From: Bailinhaonella thermotolerans
GTDB taxonomy: Bacteria > Actinomycetota > Actinomycetes > Streptosporangiales > Streptosporangiaceae
Length of the DNA stretch: 64,000 bases
Direction: 5' to 3'
NCBI RefSeq assembly: GCF_003594875.1
Contig: NZ_QZEY01000010.1
Span: 226,121 to 290,120 of the forward strand
Part shown: positions 28,610 through 37,782 of the stretch, piece by piece
How the letters are laid out: each line of letters opens with the position of its first letter
How positions within the stretch are numbered: the stretch's first letter is position 1
The notes under the pieces: model-generated
The model's database searches: none
Told to the model about the DNA's origin: nothing
Seen by the model: only the letters and a program-made list of their open reading frames with translations
Made by a program: the position numbers and the translations under genes

Positions 28610-28647
28610 CTGGGGCCTCCCTTCGACACCGCTCACTCTGCTCGGCG

Positions 28648-28706
28648 GGACTTCGGGCGCCCTCCAGATCCACTTAGGATGGACTTCGGGTGCTTTTAGG
28701 TACTGT
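28648..28706 (+). promoter_or_regulatory. Direct repeats and -10 box before AfsR-like gene
   Basis: GGACTTCGGGCGC (28648-28660) and GGACTTCGGGTGC (28681-28693) are direct repeats 33 bp apart, three helical turns of 11 bp. A third GGACTTCGG lies just inside the gene (28748). TACTGT (28701-28706) ends 7 bases before ATG 28714, so the transcript is probably leaderless. SARP proteins bind direct repeats on one DNA face, so autoregulation is possible. Confidence 0.45.
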
Positions 28707-28713
28707 GTCCGGC

Positions 28714-31700
28714 ATGCGATTCGGGGTGCTCGGGCCGCTTGCGGTGTGGACTTCGGACGGCGGCCCGGTCCGCATCCCCGAGGTGAAGGTCCGCGCTCTG
28801 CTCGCGGAGCTGCTGGTCGGCGCGGGGCGGGTGGTGCCCGCCGACCGGCTCATCGACGACCTGTGGGGCGAGCGGCTGCCCGCCAACCCGGCGGGCGCGC
28901 TCCAGACCCGCATCTCCCAGCTCCGCCGCGCCCTGGACGAGGCCGAGCCGGGCGCCCGCGCCCTGGTCGTGTCCCGCCCGCCGGGGTACCTGCTGGACGT
29001 GCGGCCCGGCGACGTGGACGCGGGCCGCTTCCAGGAGCTGCTGGCCAGGGTCGGCGCGGCGGCCGGCCCCCGGGAGCGCGCGGCGCTGCTGGCCGACGCG
29101 CTGGCGCTGTGGCGCGGACCGGCGCTGCTGGACTTCGCCGACGAGGAGTTCGCCAGGCCCGAGGCGGCACGGCTGGGCGAGCTGCGGCTGACCGCGCTGG
29201 AGGAGCAGGCCGAGGCCCGGCTGGAGCTGGGCGAGCACGCGCTGCTGGCCGACGAGCTGGGCGACCTGGTGGCCCGGCACCCGCTGCGGGAACGGCTGCG
29301 GGCCGCCCACCTGCGCGCGCTGTACCGCGCGGGACGGCAGAGCGAGGCCCTGGACGGCTATCGCGACCTGCGGGAACGGCTGGCCGACGAGCTGGGCGTG
29401 GACCCCGGCAGGAAGCTGGCCGAGCTGCACTCGGCGATCCTGCGCCAGGACCCCGCGCTGGGCGCCCCGAGCGCCCCGGCCCCCGCCGTACGCCTGCCGG
29501 TCCCGCTCGGGGACCTGGTGGGCCGCGAGGCCGAGGCCGGCGAGGTGGAGCGGCTGCTGACCGCCGGGCGGCTGGTGACGCTGACCGGGCCCGGCGGCGT
29601 CGGCAAGACGCGGCTCGCGCTGGAGGCCGCGCGCCGGTCGGCGGCCGCGTTCCCGGACGGCGTGTGGCTGGCCGAGCTGGGCGCGCTGCCCGCGGGCGCG
29701 CTGCCGGGCGAGGTGGCCGAGCTGGTCGCGGCCACGGTGGGCGTGCGTGACGAGGCCCCCACCGCGCTCGCGGACCGGCTGCCGGAGCTGCTGCGGGAGC
29801 GGCGGGCGCTGCTGGTGCTGGACAACTGCGAGCACGTCCTCGCGTCCGCCGCCCGGCTCACGGCGTCGCTGCTGCGGGCCGCGCCGGGGCTGCGGGTGCT
29901 GGCCACGAGCCAGATGCCGCTGAACGTCTCGGGCGAGGCGCTGTTCGCGGTGCCGCCGCTGGAGGAGGCGGAGGCCGTGCGGCTGTTCGCCGAGCGGGCC
30001 GCCGCGCGGACGCCGGGGTTCACCCTCGACGAGGAGAACGCCGAGGCGGTCGCGTCGATCTGCCGGCGGCTGGACGGGATCCCGCTCGCGCTGGAGCTGG
30101 CCGCCACGCGGGTGCGGGCACTGGGGGTGCGCGAGCTGGCCGAGCGCCTGGACGACCGGTTCCGGCTGCTGGCCGCCGGGCCCCAGGACGCCCCGGAGCG
30201 GCAGCGCACGCTCCGCGCCATGATCGACTGGAGCTGGGAGCCGCTGTCGGAGGCGGAGCGCGCGGTCCTGCGCCGCCTCGCCGTGCACGCGGACGGGTGC
30301 ACCCTGCGCGCCGCCGAGGAGGTGTGCGGTGAGGAGGGGCTGGACGTCCTGGACCTGCTGGCCGGCCTGGTGGACCGCTCGCTGGTCGCCGTCGCCGAGG
30401 TGGGCGGGGTGACCCGGTACCGGCTGCTGGAGTCGGTCGCCGCCTACTGCCGGGAACGGCTGCGCGAGGCGGGTGAGCTGGCCGAGATCGAACGGCGGCA
30501 CGCGCGCCACTACGCCGGCCTGGCCGCCGCCGCCGACGCCCACCTGCGCGGGTCGGCGCAGGGCGAGTGGCTGCGCCGGCTGGACGCGGAGACGGCGAAC
30601 CTGCACGTCGCGCTGGCTCACGCCGTACGGCACGGCGGGGCGGCGCGGCTGGCGAACACGCTGGCCTGGTACTGGGTGCTGCGCGGGCGGCTGGGCGAGG
30701 GCCGCAGGTGGTTCGCGGCGGCGACCGGCGCGGCGGAGGACCCCGCGCAGGACCCCGCGGAGGCCGAGGAGGTGGCGACCGCGCGGTTGTGGGACGCCGC
30801 GTTCGGGCTGCGCACGGGCGAGCCGCCCGCGCCGGAACGGCTGACGCCCCCGGCGGACCGGCCGCGCGACCTGGCCGCGCTGGGCCGCCGGGCGCGGGCG
30901 GAGTGGTACCTGTCCTTCGCCCGGATCGGGATCGGCATCGGCGAGCCGCCCGGAGACGACGCCACGCTGCCGGTCTTCCGCTCGCTGGGGGACGACTGGG
31001 GCGTCGCCGCCTCGCTCAGCCTGCACGCCCGACGCGCGCAGCTCCGGGGCGACCTGGCGGCGGTCCGGGAGTACGGCGAGCGCGGGATGGCCCTGTTCAG
31101 CGAGCTGGGCGACCGGTGGGGCAGGCACCACGCGACGTACGCGCTGGGCTGGCACGCGGAGGTCACCGGCGACTACGAGAAGGCCGCGCGGGTCCACCGC
31201 GAGGGGCTGCGCATGGCCGAGGAGCTCGACCTGCGCACGGAGATGGCCGACAAGCTGTCCGAGCTGGGCCGCGTGGCGCTGCTCCAGCGCGACTACGCGC
31301 AGGCGGACGACCTGCACGGGCGCGCCCGCCGCCAGGCGGAGGAGCAGGGCTACACGGTGGGCGTGGAGTTCGCCGAGCTGGGCCTGGCCCTCAGCTACCG
31401 CCGCCAGGGCCGGATCGCGGAGGGCGAGGCCGTCCTGCGCGGGTGGCTCGACTGGGACCACCGGCTGGAGTCGGACGTGGCGCTGGCCCTCATCTACGCC
31501 GAGCTGGGCTTCGCCGCCGAGCAGCGCGGGGACGCCGGGGACGCCCGCGCCCTCCACGAACGGGGCCTCGGCGCGGCCCGCCGCACCGGCGACCCCCGCG
31601 CCCTGGCCCTGGCGTACGAGGGCCTGGCCGGGACGCACGCCCTGGAGGGGGACCCTGCCGGGGCCGCCCGCCTGCTGGGCTCCGCCGCCCGCCTGCGCGA

Positions 31701-31857
31701 GTCCGCCGGAGCCCCGCTGCCCGAGGCCGAGCGCTTCGACGTCGACCGCGTCACGGCCGCCGCCGTCTCCGCCCTCGGTCCCGACGTCTTCGCCGCCCGC
31801 TTCGCCGAGGGCCACACCGACCCCGAGCTTTCACCCGCCCCGCTCCCCTCGGCGTGA
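28714..31857 (+). CDS. AfsR/SARP-like regulator with NB-ARC and TPR domains (second copy)
   Basis: A 1047-residue paralogue of the regulator at 11687-14776. ATG 28714 is chosen because the conserved MRFGVLGPLAVW begins there and because of the -10 box just upstream. The SARP DNA-binding domain (1-90, LIDDLWGERLPANPAG), BTAD (95-250), and NB-ARC with GPGGVGKTR near residue 291 and LLVLDNCEHV are followed by IDWSWE(P)LSEAERAVLRRLA, shared almost exactly with the other copy. TPR-like helical repeats run to the end. The two proteins align over their full length by eye, so they arose by duplication or belong to one expanded family. Their targets are unknown. A hairpin overlaps the stop codon. Confidence 0.93.
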   Translation: MRFGVLGPLAVWTSDGGPVRIPEVKVRALLAELLVGAGRVVPADRLIDDLWGERLPANPAGALQTRISQLRRALDEAEPGARALVVSRPPGYLLDVRPGDVDAGRFQELLARVGAAAGPRERAALLADALALWRGPALLDFADEEFARPEAARLGELRLTALEEQAEARLELGEHALLADELGDLVARHPLRERLRAAHLRALYRAGRQSEALDGYRDLRERLADELGVDPGRKLAELHSAILRQDPALGAPSAPAPAVRLPVPLGDLVGREAEAGEVERLLTAGRLVTLTGPGGVGKTRLALEAARRSAAAFPDGVWLAELGALPAGALPGEVAELVAATVGVRDEAPTALADRLPELLRERRALLVLDNCEHVLASAARLTASLLRAAPGLRVLATSQMPLNVSGEALFAVPPLEEAEAVRLFAERAAARTPGFTLDEENAEAVASICRRLDGIPLALELAATRVRALGVRELAERLDDRFRLLAAGPQDAPERQRTLRAMIDWSWEPLSEAERAVLRRLAVHADGCTLRAAEEVCGEEGLDVLDLLAGLVDRSLVAVAEVGGVTRYRLLESVAAYCRERLREAGELAEIERRHARHYAGLAAAADAHLRGSAQGEWLRRLDAETANLHVALAHAVRHGGAARLANTLAWYWVLRGRLGEGRRWFAAATGAAEDPAQDPAEAEEVATARLWDAAFGLRTGEPPAPERLTPPADRPRDLAALGRRARAEWYLSFARIGIGIGEPPGDDATLPVFRSLGDDWGVAASLSLHARRAQLRGDLAAVREYGERGMALFSELGDRWGRHHATYALGWHAEVTGDYEKAARVHREGLRMAEELDLRTEMADKLSELGRVALLQRDYAQADDLHGRARRQAEEQGYTVGVEFAELGLALSYRRQGRIAEGEAVLRGWLDWDHRLESDVALALIYAELGFAAEQRGDAGDARALHERGLGAARRTGDPRALALAYEGLAGTHALEGDPAGAARLLGSAARLRESAGAPLPEAERFDVDRVTAAAVSALGPDVFAARFAEGHTDPELSPAPLPSA

Positions 31858-31903
31858 TCACCCGGTTCCGGGCGCACCACCGCGCGGAACCTCGTGATCA
31901 CGC
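31852..31903. terminator. Symmetric terminator containing both convergent stop codons
   Basis: GCGTGATCAC (31852-31861) pairs perfectly with GTGATCACGC (31894-31903). After a 2-base mismatch, GGTTCCG pairs with CGGAACC around a 14-base loop. The TGA of the AfsR-like gene (31855-31857) and the TGA of the dehydrogenase on the other strand (31898-31900) both lie inside the stem. Confidence 0.75.
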
Positions 31904-32929
31904 CCGGTCGTCAGGGGTGACCCGGTGGCGGAGGGGGGCGCCGGTCAGATGGCGGGCGACCTCGGCGGCGGCGATGCGCGCCGCCTTCTCGGCCGTCTCG
32001 CGGCTGGCCCCGGCTATGTGGGGGGTGAGGGTGAGGCCGGGGGTGGTGAGCAGGCGGGAGCCGGGCGGCAGGGGCTCGGCCGGGTAGACGTCGAGGGCCG
32101 CCGCGTAGAGGTGGCCTGAGTCCAGGGCGTCGCACAGGGCGTCGTAGTCCAGGAGAGCCCCCCGGGCGCAGTTCACCAGGATCGATCCGTACGGCATCGC
32201 GGCGATCTCCGCGGCGCCGATCAGGCCGGCGGTCTCCTCGGTGGCGCGCGCGTGGAGGGAGACGACGAGGCTGCGCCGCAGCAGGTCGCCCAGGGGGACG
32301 CGCTCCACGTCTCCGGGCACGTCCCGGGCGTACGGGTCGGAGACCAGGACGCGGGCGCCGAGGCCCGCCAGGGCGCGGGCGACGCGCCGGCCGACCGCGC
32401 CGTACCCCACCAGGCCCACGGTCGCGCCGTCCAGTTCGGGGCCGACCGCGTCGTAGCGGTAGTGGTCGCCCCGCCACCGGCCCGCCAGCAGTTCCCCGTG
32501 CGTGGACGGGATGCGGCGGATCGCGGCGAGGATCAGGCCCACGGCGTGCTCGGCGGTGGCGGCGGCGTTGCGCCCGGGCGCCGCGCAGACGGCGACGCCG
32601 TGGCGGGCGGCGGCGGCCAGGTTGACGTTGACCGGCCCGCCCCGGGTGACGCAGGCCAGCCGCAGGTCCGGGCACGCCGCCAGCACACGGGCGGTGAGCG
32701 GCGCCAGCTGCGTCACGCAGATCTCCGCGCCGCCCAGCGCCCCGATCAGCTCGTCCTCGGTGCCGGACGCCTCGTCCACCTCCGCGACCGGCCCGAACGG
32801 CTCCAGCGGCCAGGGCAGCTCCAGCTCCCCGATCTCCAGGTCCGCGGCCCCGTCCGCCGCGGCCCGCACGGCCTCGACGATCAGGCGGTTCAGCACGAAG
32901 TGGTCTCCGGCGGCCAGCAGGCGGGTCAT
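31898..32929 (-). CDS. D-isomer-specific 2-hydroxyacid dehydrogenase
   Basis: A 343-residue NAD(P)-dependent enzyme. The Rossmann motif is VGLVGYGAVGRRVARAL (about 165-180). Catalytic residues are recognisable: Arg in VNCARGALLDYDALCDAL, Glu in DVYPAEPLPPGS, and His in LTPHIAGASRETAE. The pattern is closest to phosphoglycerate dehydrogenase-like enzymes without a C-terminal ACT domain. It is the last gene of the sugar operon, starting directly after the phosphatase stop. In this setting it may oxidise or reduce a sugar-acid intermediate. The N-terminal 90 residues (the usual substrate domain) are less conserved, so the substrate is open. Confidence 0.92.
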   Translation of the reverse strand: MTRLLAAGDHFVLNRLIVEAVRAAADGAADLEIGELELPWPLEPFGPVAEVDEASGTEDELIGALGGAEICVTQLAPLTARVLAACPDLRLACVTRGGPVNVNLAAAARHGVAVCAAPGRNAAATAEHAVGLILAAIRRIPSTHGELLAGRWRGDHYRYDAVGPELDGATVGLVGYGAVGRRVARALAGLGARVLVSDPYARDVPGDVERVPLGDLLRRSLVVSLHARATEETAGLIGAAEIAAMPYGSILVNCARGALLDYDALCDALDSGHLYAAALDVYPAEPLPPGSRLLTTPGLTLTPHIAGASRETAEKAARIAAAEVARHLTGAPLRHRVTPDDRA

Positions 32930-33547
32930 CTAGCAGCCACCCCGGCACGGAGGCACGTTGAACTCCAGCAGCGCGGCGCCGTCCGCGCCCAGCTCGATCT
33001 CCGTCAGCGAGCAGTTGCGCAGCTCGGGGAACGACCGGCGGTACTTCCGCAGCGGCACGCCCAGCAGCTCGCACAGCCCGAGCCGGATCACCGTGCGGTG
33101 CGCCACGACCAGCACCCGCCCGCCGGGGTGCCCGGCCGCCACGTCTCCCAGGCAGTCCACGAACCGCCGCGCCGCCTTGACCGGGTCCTCGCCCCCGGGC
33201 AGGTGGCAGGCCACCGGGTCGGCGTGGAACGCGGCCAGCGCCCGGGGGAACCTGCGCCGCATGTCGGCCGTGGTCAGCCCCTCGCCCGCCCCGAAGTCCA
33301 GCTCGCACAGCCGGTGGTCCTCGTACGGCGAGAGCCCCGCGGCCTCGGCGGCCGCCCGCGCGGTCTCCCTCGCCCTGGCCAGGGTCGAGGAGTAGACGGC
33401 GGCGAGCCCCGCGCCCTCGGCCCAGCGGGCGAGCCGCCGCGCCTGCTCCCGGCCGTACGGGGTCAGTCCGACGTCCGTGCTCCCCGCGTATCGGTTGTCC
33501 GTATGCCATTCGGTCTGACCATGTCGTACCAGGACGATTCTCGTCAT
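32930..33547 (-). CDS. Histidine phosphatase (phosphoglycerate-mutase superfamily)
   Basis: A 205-residue enzyme with the RHG motif at the N-terminus (IVLVRHGQTEWHTDNRYAGS, His phospho-acceptor), acid/base Glu in LCELDFGAGEG, and the second catalytic His in VLVVAHRTVIRLGL. The C-terminus ends FNVPPCRGGC with paired Cys. ATG 33547 overlaps the stop of the preceding kinase (ATGA). A phosphatase next to two kinases suggests it removes a phosphate from a pathway intermediate or corrects mis-phosphorylated sugar. It could be a cobalamin-type phosphatase by fold, but the operon argues for carbohydrate metabolism. Confidence 0.9.
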   Translation of the reverse strand: MTRIVLVRHGQTEWHTDNRYAGSTDVGLTPYGREQARRLARWAEGAGLAAVYSSTLARARETARAAAEAAGLSPYEDHRLCELDFGAGEGLTTADMRRRFPRALAAFHADPVACHLPGGEDPVKAARRFVDCLGDVAAGHPGGRVLVVAHRTVIRLGLCELLGVPLRKYRRSFPELRNCSLTEIELGADGAALLEFNVPPCRGGC

Positions 33548-35007
33548 AGGCCGGTCCTTTCGGTCGCGTGCGCGGCGAGCTCCGCGGGCAGCCAGCCCCG
33601 GCGCGCCAGTTCCCCGACGAGACGCAGGTAGGCGTCGTCGAAACGGCGCCCGGGCCGCGGCTCGACGGTGCGGCGGATCCGCACCATCTCCGCGGCGACG
33701 TCGGCGAGGCGCCGCCCGGGGGATGCGGCGAGCACGGCCGCGCCCAGGGCGGGCTCGGAGTTCTCCGGCAGCAGCACCGGACGGCGGAGAATCTCCGCGC
33801 GCAGCGCGCACCAGCGGGCGCTTCGCGTCGCGCCCCCCGTCAGGGTCAGCGGCCCTTCCACCGGAGCCCCCAGCAGGTCGAAGTGGTCGAAGCACAACCG
33901 CTCCACGAAGCCGATTCCCGCCAGCAGCGCGGCCATGCGCTCGCCCTCCGACGCCGGGGGCCCGCCGAGCACGAAGCCCTCCGCGTCCGGGGCGGCGAAC
34001 GGGAAGCGCTCACCGGTTCCCACCAGCGGATACGCGACCGGCTTGGCCGGGTGACAGGTCTCCGCGAGGGAGATCAGCTCCTCGGGATCCCGGCCCGGAA
34101 ATTCCCGCGCGATCACGCCCGCGCCGGTGCTCGACGCCCCGCCCGGCCACCAGCCGCCGTCCGGCGCGCGGTGCGAGTAGACCACGCCGAGGGGGTCCCG
34201 CAGCGGTTCCCGCGTCACCCCCTTGATCACCAGGGTCGTGCCGAGCACCGAGTTCCAGTCTCCCGGCCGCAGCGCGCCCGCCCCGATCTGCGCCGCGCAC
34301 CCGTCCGTGGTCCCCGCCACGACCGGCGTGCCGACCGGGAGGCCGGTGTGCCGGGCGGCGTCCGCGCACACCGTGCCGATGAGGGCGCCCGGCCGTACCA
34401 GCCGCGGCAGCAGGTCCGCGGGCACGCCGAGGGCGTCCAGCACGTCGCGCGGCCAGTCCTCGTCCACCAGGTGCGCGCCCGTCTTGAGCGCCCCGCCGAG
34501 GTCGGCCGGCACCTCGTGGCCGGTCAGCCGCCGGTTCACGAAGTCCGCCTGGTGCGCCAGGCGCGCCCCGGGCCGGCGGTGCTCCCCCAGCAGCCACAGC
34601 ACCTTGGGCAGCGCCCAGGTCGGCTGCATGCGCCGGTACCCCAGGTCCTCCCAGACCCGCGCGCCCGCCTCGTTCACCCGGTCCACGAGCCCGGCCGCCC
34701 GCCCGTCGTCGTACATCAGCCCCGGCGTCAGCGGCTCGCCCCGCCGGTCCGTGAGCAGGACGGTCCCCGAGGTCGCCGCGACCGCGATCCCGCGCACCTC
34801 CCGCGGCTCGTCCGCCTGGGCCAGCGCCCTCCGGCAGGCGGCCCCCACCGCCCGCCACCACGCGTCCGGGTCCTGCTCGTGCCGCGTCCCGTCCCGCAGG
34901 CTCGCCAGCCGCTCCACCCCGAGCCCGGCGACCCGGCCGGTCCCCGTCGCCACCAGCGCCCGCGCGCTCTGCGTGCCGAGGTCCACCCCGACCCAGACGC
35001 CGCTCAC
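33544..35007 (-). CDS. FGGY-family carbohydrate kinase (second of pair)
   Basis: A 487-residue kinase from GTG 35007, overlapping the stop of the preceding kinase (GTGA). The N-terminal phosphate-binding motif is VGVDLGTQSARALVAT; the middle region has TTDGCAAQIGAGALRPGDWN; the C-terminal FGGY lobe has LTGGATRSARWCALRAEILRRPV and EPALGAAVLA. The two-lobed ASKHA fold phosphorylates sugars or polyols such as xylulose, ribulose, gluconate or erythritol. It shares little beyond the family motifs with its neighbour, so they probably act on different substrates rather than being a recent duplication. Confidence 0.92.
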   Translation of the reverse strand: MSGVWVGVDLGTQSARALVATGTGRVAGLGVERLASLRDGTRHEQDPDAWWRAVGAACRRALAQADEPREVRGIAVAATSGTVLLTDRRGEPLTPGLMYDDGRAAGLVDRVNEAGARVWEDLGYRRMQPTWALPKVLWLLGEHRRPGARLAHQADFVNRRLTGHEVPADLGGALKTGAHLVDEDWPRDVLDALGVPADLLPRLVRPGALIGTVCADAARHTGLPVGTPVVAGTTDGCAAQIGAGALRPGDWNSVLGTTLVIKGVTREPLRDPLGVVYSHRAPDGGWWPGGASSTGAGVIAREFPGRDPEELISLAETCHPAKPVAYPLVGTGERFPFAAPDAEGFVLGGPPASEGERMAALLAGIGFVERLCFDHFDLLGAPVEGPLTLTGGATRSARWCALRAEILRRPVLLPENSEPALGAAVLAASPGRRLADVAAEMVRIRRTVEPRPGRRFDDAYLRLVGELARRGWLPAELAAHATERTGL

Positions 35008-36548
35008 CCCCACGTCTCCGAGACGGCCCGCCGCACCTGGAGGAACCGCCGGTAGAGCGCGTCGTACCGCGCCACCAGCGCCGGATCGGGCCGCTCCAGC
35101 TCGTGTACGGCGACGCCGCCGGGCACGTCCGGCGCGGGAGGCGGCGCGATCCGCGCCCACTCCGAGACGCCGCCGGGCTCCCCGGGCTCCCCGGGAGGCG
35201 GCTCCTCCGGAACGGCGGCGCGCGGCGGGTCCAGGCCGAGGGCGCGCAGGCCCGTCAGGTGGGCGCCGCGGGCCCCGGCCTCGGCGTCGGGGCTGCCGAG
35301 GACGGGCAGGGCCGCGACGGCCGCGATGAGGCGCCGCCACAGGGGGCTGGATGAGCCCCCGCCGCACAGGCGCAGGTCGGAGGGGCGGACCGGGGACGCC
35401 TCCAGGCAGTCGCGGATGGTCAGCGTGAGACCTTCCAGGACGGCCCGGGCGACGTGCGGCGGGCCGTGGTCCAGCGTGAGGCCCACGAGGGCTCCGCGCG
35501 CGTCGGGGTCGAGGAAGGGGGCGCGTTCCCCCGACGGCGACAGGTACGGCAGGAACACCAGCCCGCCCGCCCCGGCCGGGCAGGACGCGGCGAGGTCGCC
35601 GAGTTCGGCCGGGCCGCCCAGGGACAGCAGGCGGCAGGCCCAGTCGATCACCTCGGTCCCGGCCAGGGTGGGGAAGACCCGCAGCAGGCGGCCCGGCGGC
35701 CCGAGCGCGACGGTGAAGCCGGTGGGAGCGCCCACGGGGACGGCCGGATCCATCACGACCGCCGTGCAGATCGTGGTGCCCAGGACGACGCAGGCCCGGC
35801 CGGGCTCGGTCGCGCCGGTGCCGATCGCCGTGGCCGGGACGTCGTACGGCGCGAGCACCACCGGGAGGCCGGGGCGCAGGCCGAGCCGGGCGGCGGCCCG
35901 CGGGGTCAGCGGGGCGGCGCGGCCGTCGTCCGGCAGCGGCTCGGGGAGCAGGCGGCGGGCCCACTCCAGGCCGTAGAGGGACAGCAGCGCGGGGGAGTAC
36001 TCCCCCGTGGCGGGATCGGCGAACGGCACCGAGGCGTCGGACGGGTCGATCGCGATCCGCCCGGTGAGCCGGGCGAAGAGCCAGCCGCCGCAGGTGAGCG
36101 CGGCGGCCGACCGCTCCAGCCGCCCGGGGTCCCGGTCGCGCAGCCAGGCGAGGATCGCGCAGGGCAGCCCGGCGAACACCGGCGAGCCCGTGAGGCGGGC
36201 CGCCTCCGTGAGAACGCCGCCGGCCGCCCAGGCGTCCACCACGTCCGCCGCGCGCCCGTCGTTCCACAGGATCGCCGGGCCGGTCGGGGCGCCCTCGGCG
36301 TCCACCAGCCAGCACCCGTCGCCCTGGGCGGTGACGGCGAGGAACTCCACCGCGCCGAGCCGGGCCGCGACCTCGCGCACGCACTCCGCGGCCGTCTCCC
36401 ACACCGCGTCCATGTCCTGCTCGGCCCAGCCGGCGCGCGGCCGGTCCACGCCGGCGGGGCGCCGGGCGATCGCCGACTCGCGGCCGTGGTCGTCGTAGCC
36501 CACGGCCTTGATCATCGTGGTGCCGGCGTCCACGCAGATGGCGGCCAT
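35004..36548 (-). CDS. FGGY-family carbohydrate kinase (first of pair)
   Basis: A 514-residue kinase. ATG 36548 is chosen so that the protein begins MAAICVDAGTTMIKAVGYDD, the conserved first phosphate-binding strand, and because it follows the permease stop by 7 bases. Other family blocks are AVTAQGDGCWLVDAEG, APYDVPATAIGTGATEPG, and LRLCGGGSSSPLWRRLIAAV with PVLGSPDAEAGARGAH in the C-terminal lobe. The GxGDGCW pattern is reminiscent of erythritol/AI-2-type FGGY kinases, but I cannot assign a substrate. Translation couples to the next kinase through a GTGA overlap. Confidence 0.9.
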   Translation of the reverse strand: MAAICVDAGTTMIKAVGYDDHGRESAIARRPAGVDRPRAGWAEQDMDAVWETAAECVREVAARLGAVEFLAVTAQGDGCWLVDAEGAPTGPAILWNDGRAADVVDAWAAGGVLTEAARLTGSPVFAGLPCAILAWLRDRDPGRLERSAAALTCGGWLFARLTGRIAIDPSDASVPFADPATGEYSPALLSLYGLEWARRLLPEPLPDDGRAAPLTPRAAARLGLRPGLPVVLAPYDVPATAIGTGATEPGRACVVLGTTICTAVVMDPAVPVGAPTGFTVALGPPGRLLRVFPTLAGTEVIDWACRLLSLGGPAELGDLAASCPAGAGGLVFLPYLSPSGERAPFLDPDARGALVGLTLDHGPPHVARAVLEGLTLTIRDCLEASPVRPSDLRLCGGGSSSPLWRRLIAAVAALPVLGSPDAEAGARGAHLTGLRALGLDPPRAAVPEEPPPGEPGEPGGVSEWARIAPPPAPDVPGGVAVHELERPDPALVARYDALYRRFLQVRRAVSETWG

Positions 36549-36555
36549 GGTCCCC

Positions 36556-37782
36556 CTATGCCCGCCCATGCGACGCACGCGACCTGCGGGCGACCGAATC
36601 CACCCCGACCGCGAGCAGCAGCACCGCGCCGGTGACCATGAACCGGAACGAGGAGTCCAGGTTGAGCAGGGTCAGCCCGCTGGAGATGGACTGGATCACC
36701 AGGACCCCGAGCAGCGCCGCGAACGCCGTGCCGCGCCCGCCGAACAGGCTGGTCCCGCCGATGACCGCCGCCGCGATCGCGTTGAGGTTCACGTCGCCGC
36801 CGCCGCTGCTCTGGTTGACGGCCGCGAGCCGCGCCGCCGCCAGCACGCCGCCCACCGCCGCGAGCGTGGTGCCCAGCACGAACGCCGAGGTGTAGACGCG
36901 GCGCACGTCGATGCCCGCCCGCCGGGCCGCCTCCGCGTTGCCGCCCACGGCGTACACCGCCCTGCCGTACCGCGTCCGGGACAGGACGTAGTGCAGCGCC
37001 AGCACGAGCGCCAGGAACAGCACGAACATCCAGCCCACGCCCCGCGTCCGGTTGAGGTAGTGCACGGCCGCCCCGAGCCCGGCCAGCAGCAGGACGCTGC
37101 GCGCGAGCAGCCACCGCGTCGAGACGGCCGGCAGCGAGGCCGCGCGGCGTGCCCTGGCGTGGGCGTGCCCGCTCGCGAACAGGCCGGCCGCCGCCACGAC
37201 GACCAGCGTGTACGACAGCCAGGGCGGGACGAAGGCGAGCTGGGCGAACCGCACGAGCCCGGAGTCGAACGGCAGGTTGACCGCGCCCTTGGGGCCGAGC
37301 AGCCACAGGTGCACGCCGAGCAGGCCCAGCAGCCCGGCCAGGGTGATCACGAAGCTGGGCACGCCGAACCGGTTGAAGATCTGCCCGTAGACCCAGCCGA
37401 TCACGCAGCCCAGCAGGACGGCGGCGGGCACGGCCACGACCGCGGGCAGCCCCCGGTCCACGTACAGCACCGCCATGACGGCCGCCGACAGCCCGCTGAT
37501 CGAGCCCACGGACAGGTCGATCTGGCCGACGAGCAGCACGCACACCACGCCCAGGCTGATCACGCCGACCGAGGCGGACTCCAGCGTGAGGTTCACCAGG
37601 TTGGTGCTGGACAGGAAGATCGGGTTCAGCGACTGGAACACCGTCCAGATCACCGCCAGCCCGGCGACGACCGGGAGGACGCCCAGGTCACCGCCGCGAA
37701 CCCGGTCGAGCGTGGTCCGCGCGGCCGCGCGCAGGCCGCCCGGGGGCGGGGCCGGCGCGGGCCGGGTGCGCAGCTCCGTCAC
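36556..37782 (-). CDS. Sugar ABC transporter permease (XylH/RbsC type)
   Basis: A 408-residue membrane protein from GTG 37782, overlapping the ATPase stop (GTGA) with GGAGGGG upstream. It has CVLLVGQIDLSVGSISGLSA, the hallmark BPD_transp_2 segment, and TRYGRAVYAVGGNAEAARRAGI, then IAAAVIGGTSLFGGRGTAFAALLG, as in xylose/ribose permeases. At about 400 residues with an extra central membrane section it is closer to XylH than to the shorter RbsC. It should homodimerise and work with the single-domain ATPase and the binding protein of this operon. Confidence 0.93.
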   Translation of the reverse strand: MTELRTRPAPAPPPGGLRAAARTTLDRVRGGDLGVLPVVAGLAVIWTVFQSLNPIFLSSTNLVNLTLESASVGVISLGVVCVLLVGQIDLSVGSISGLSAAVMAVLYVDRGLPAVVAVPAAVLLGCVIGWVYGQIFNRFGVPSFVITLAGLLGLLGVHLWLLGPKGAVNLPFDSGLVRFAQLAFVPPWLSYTLVVVAAAGLFASGHAHARARRAASLPAVSTRWLLARSVLLLAGLGAAVHYLNRTRGVGWMFVLFLALVLALHYVLSRTRYGRAVYAVGGNAEAARRAGIDVRRVYTSAFVLGTTLAAVGGVLAAARLAAVNQSSGGGDVNLNAIAAAVIGGTSLFGGRGTAFAALLGVLVIQSISSGLTLLNLDSSFRFMVTGAVLLLAVGVDSVARRSRASHGRA

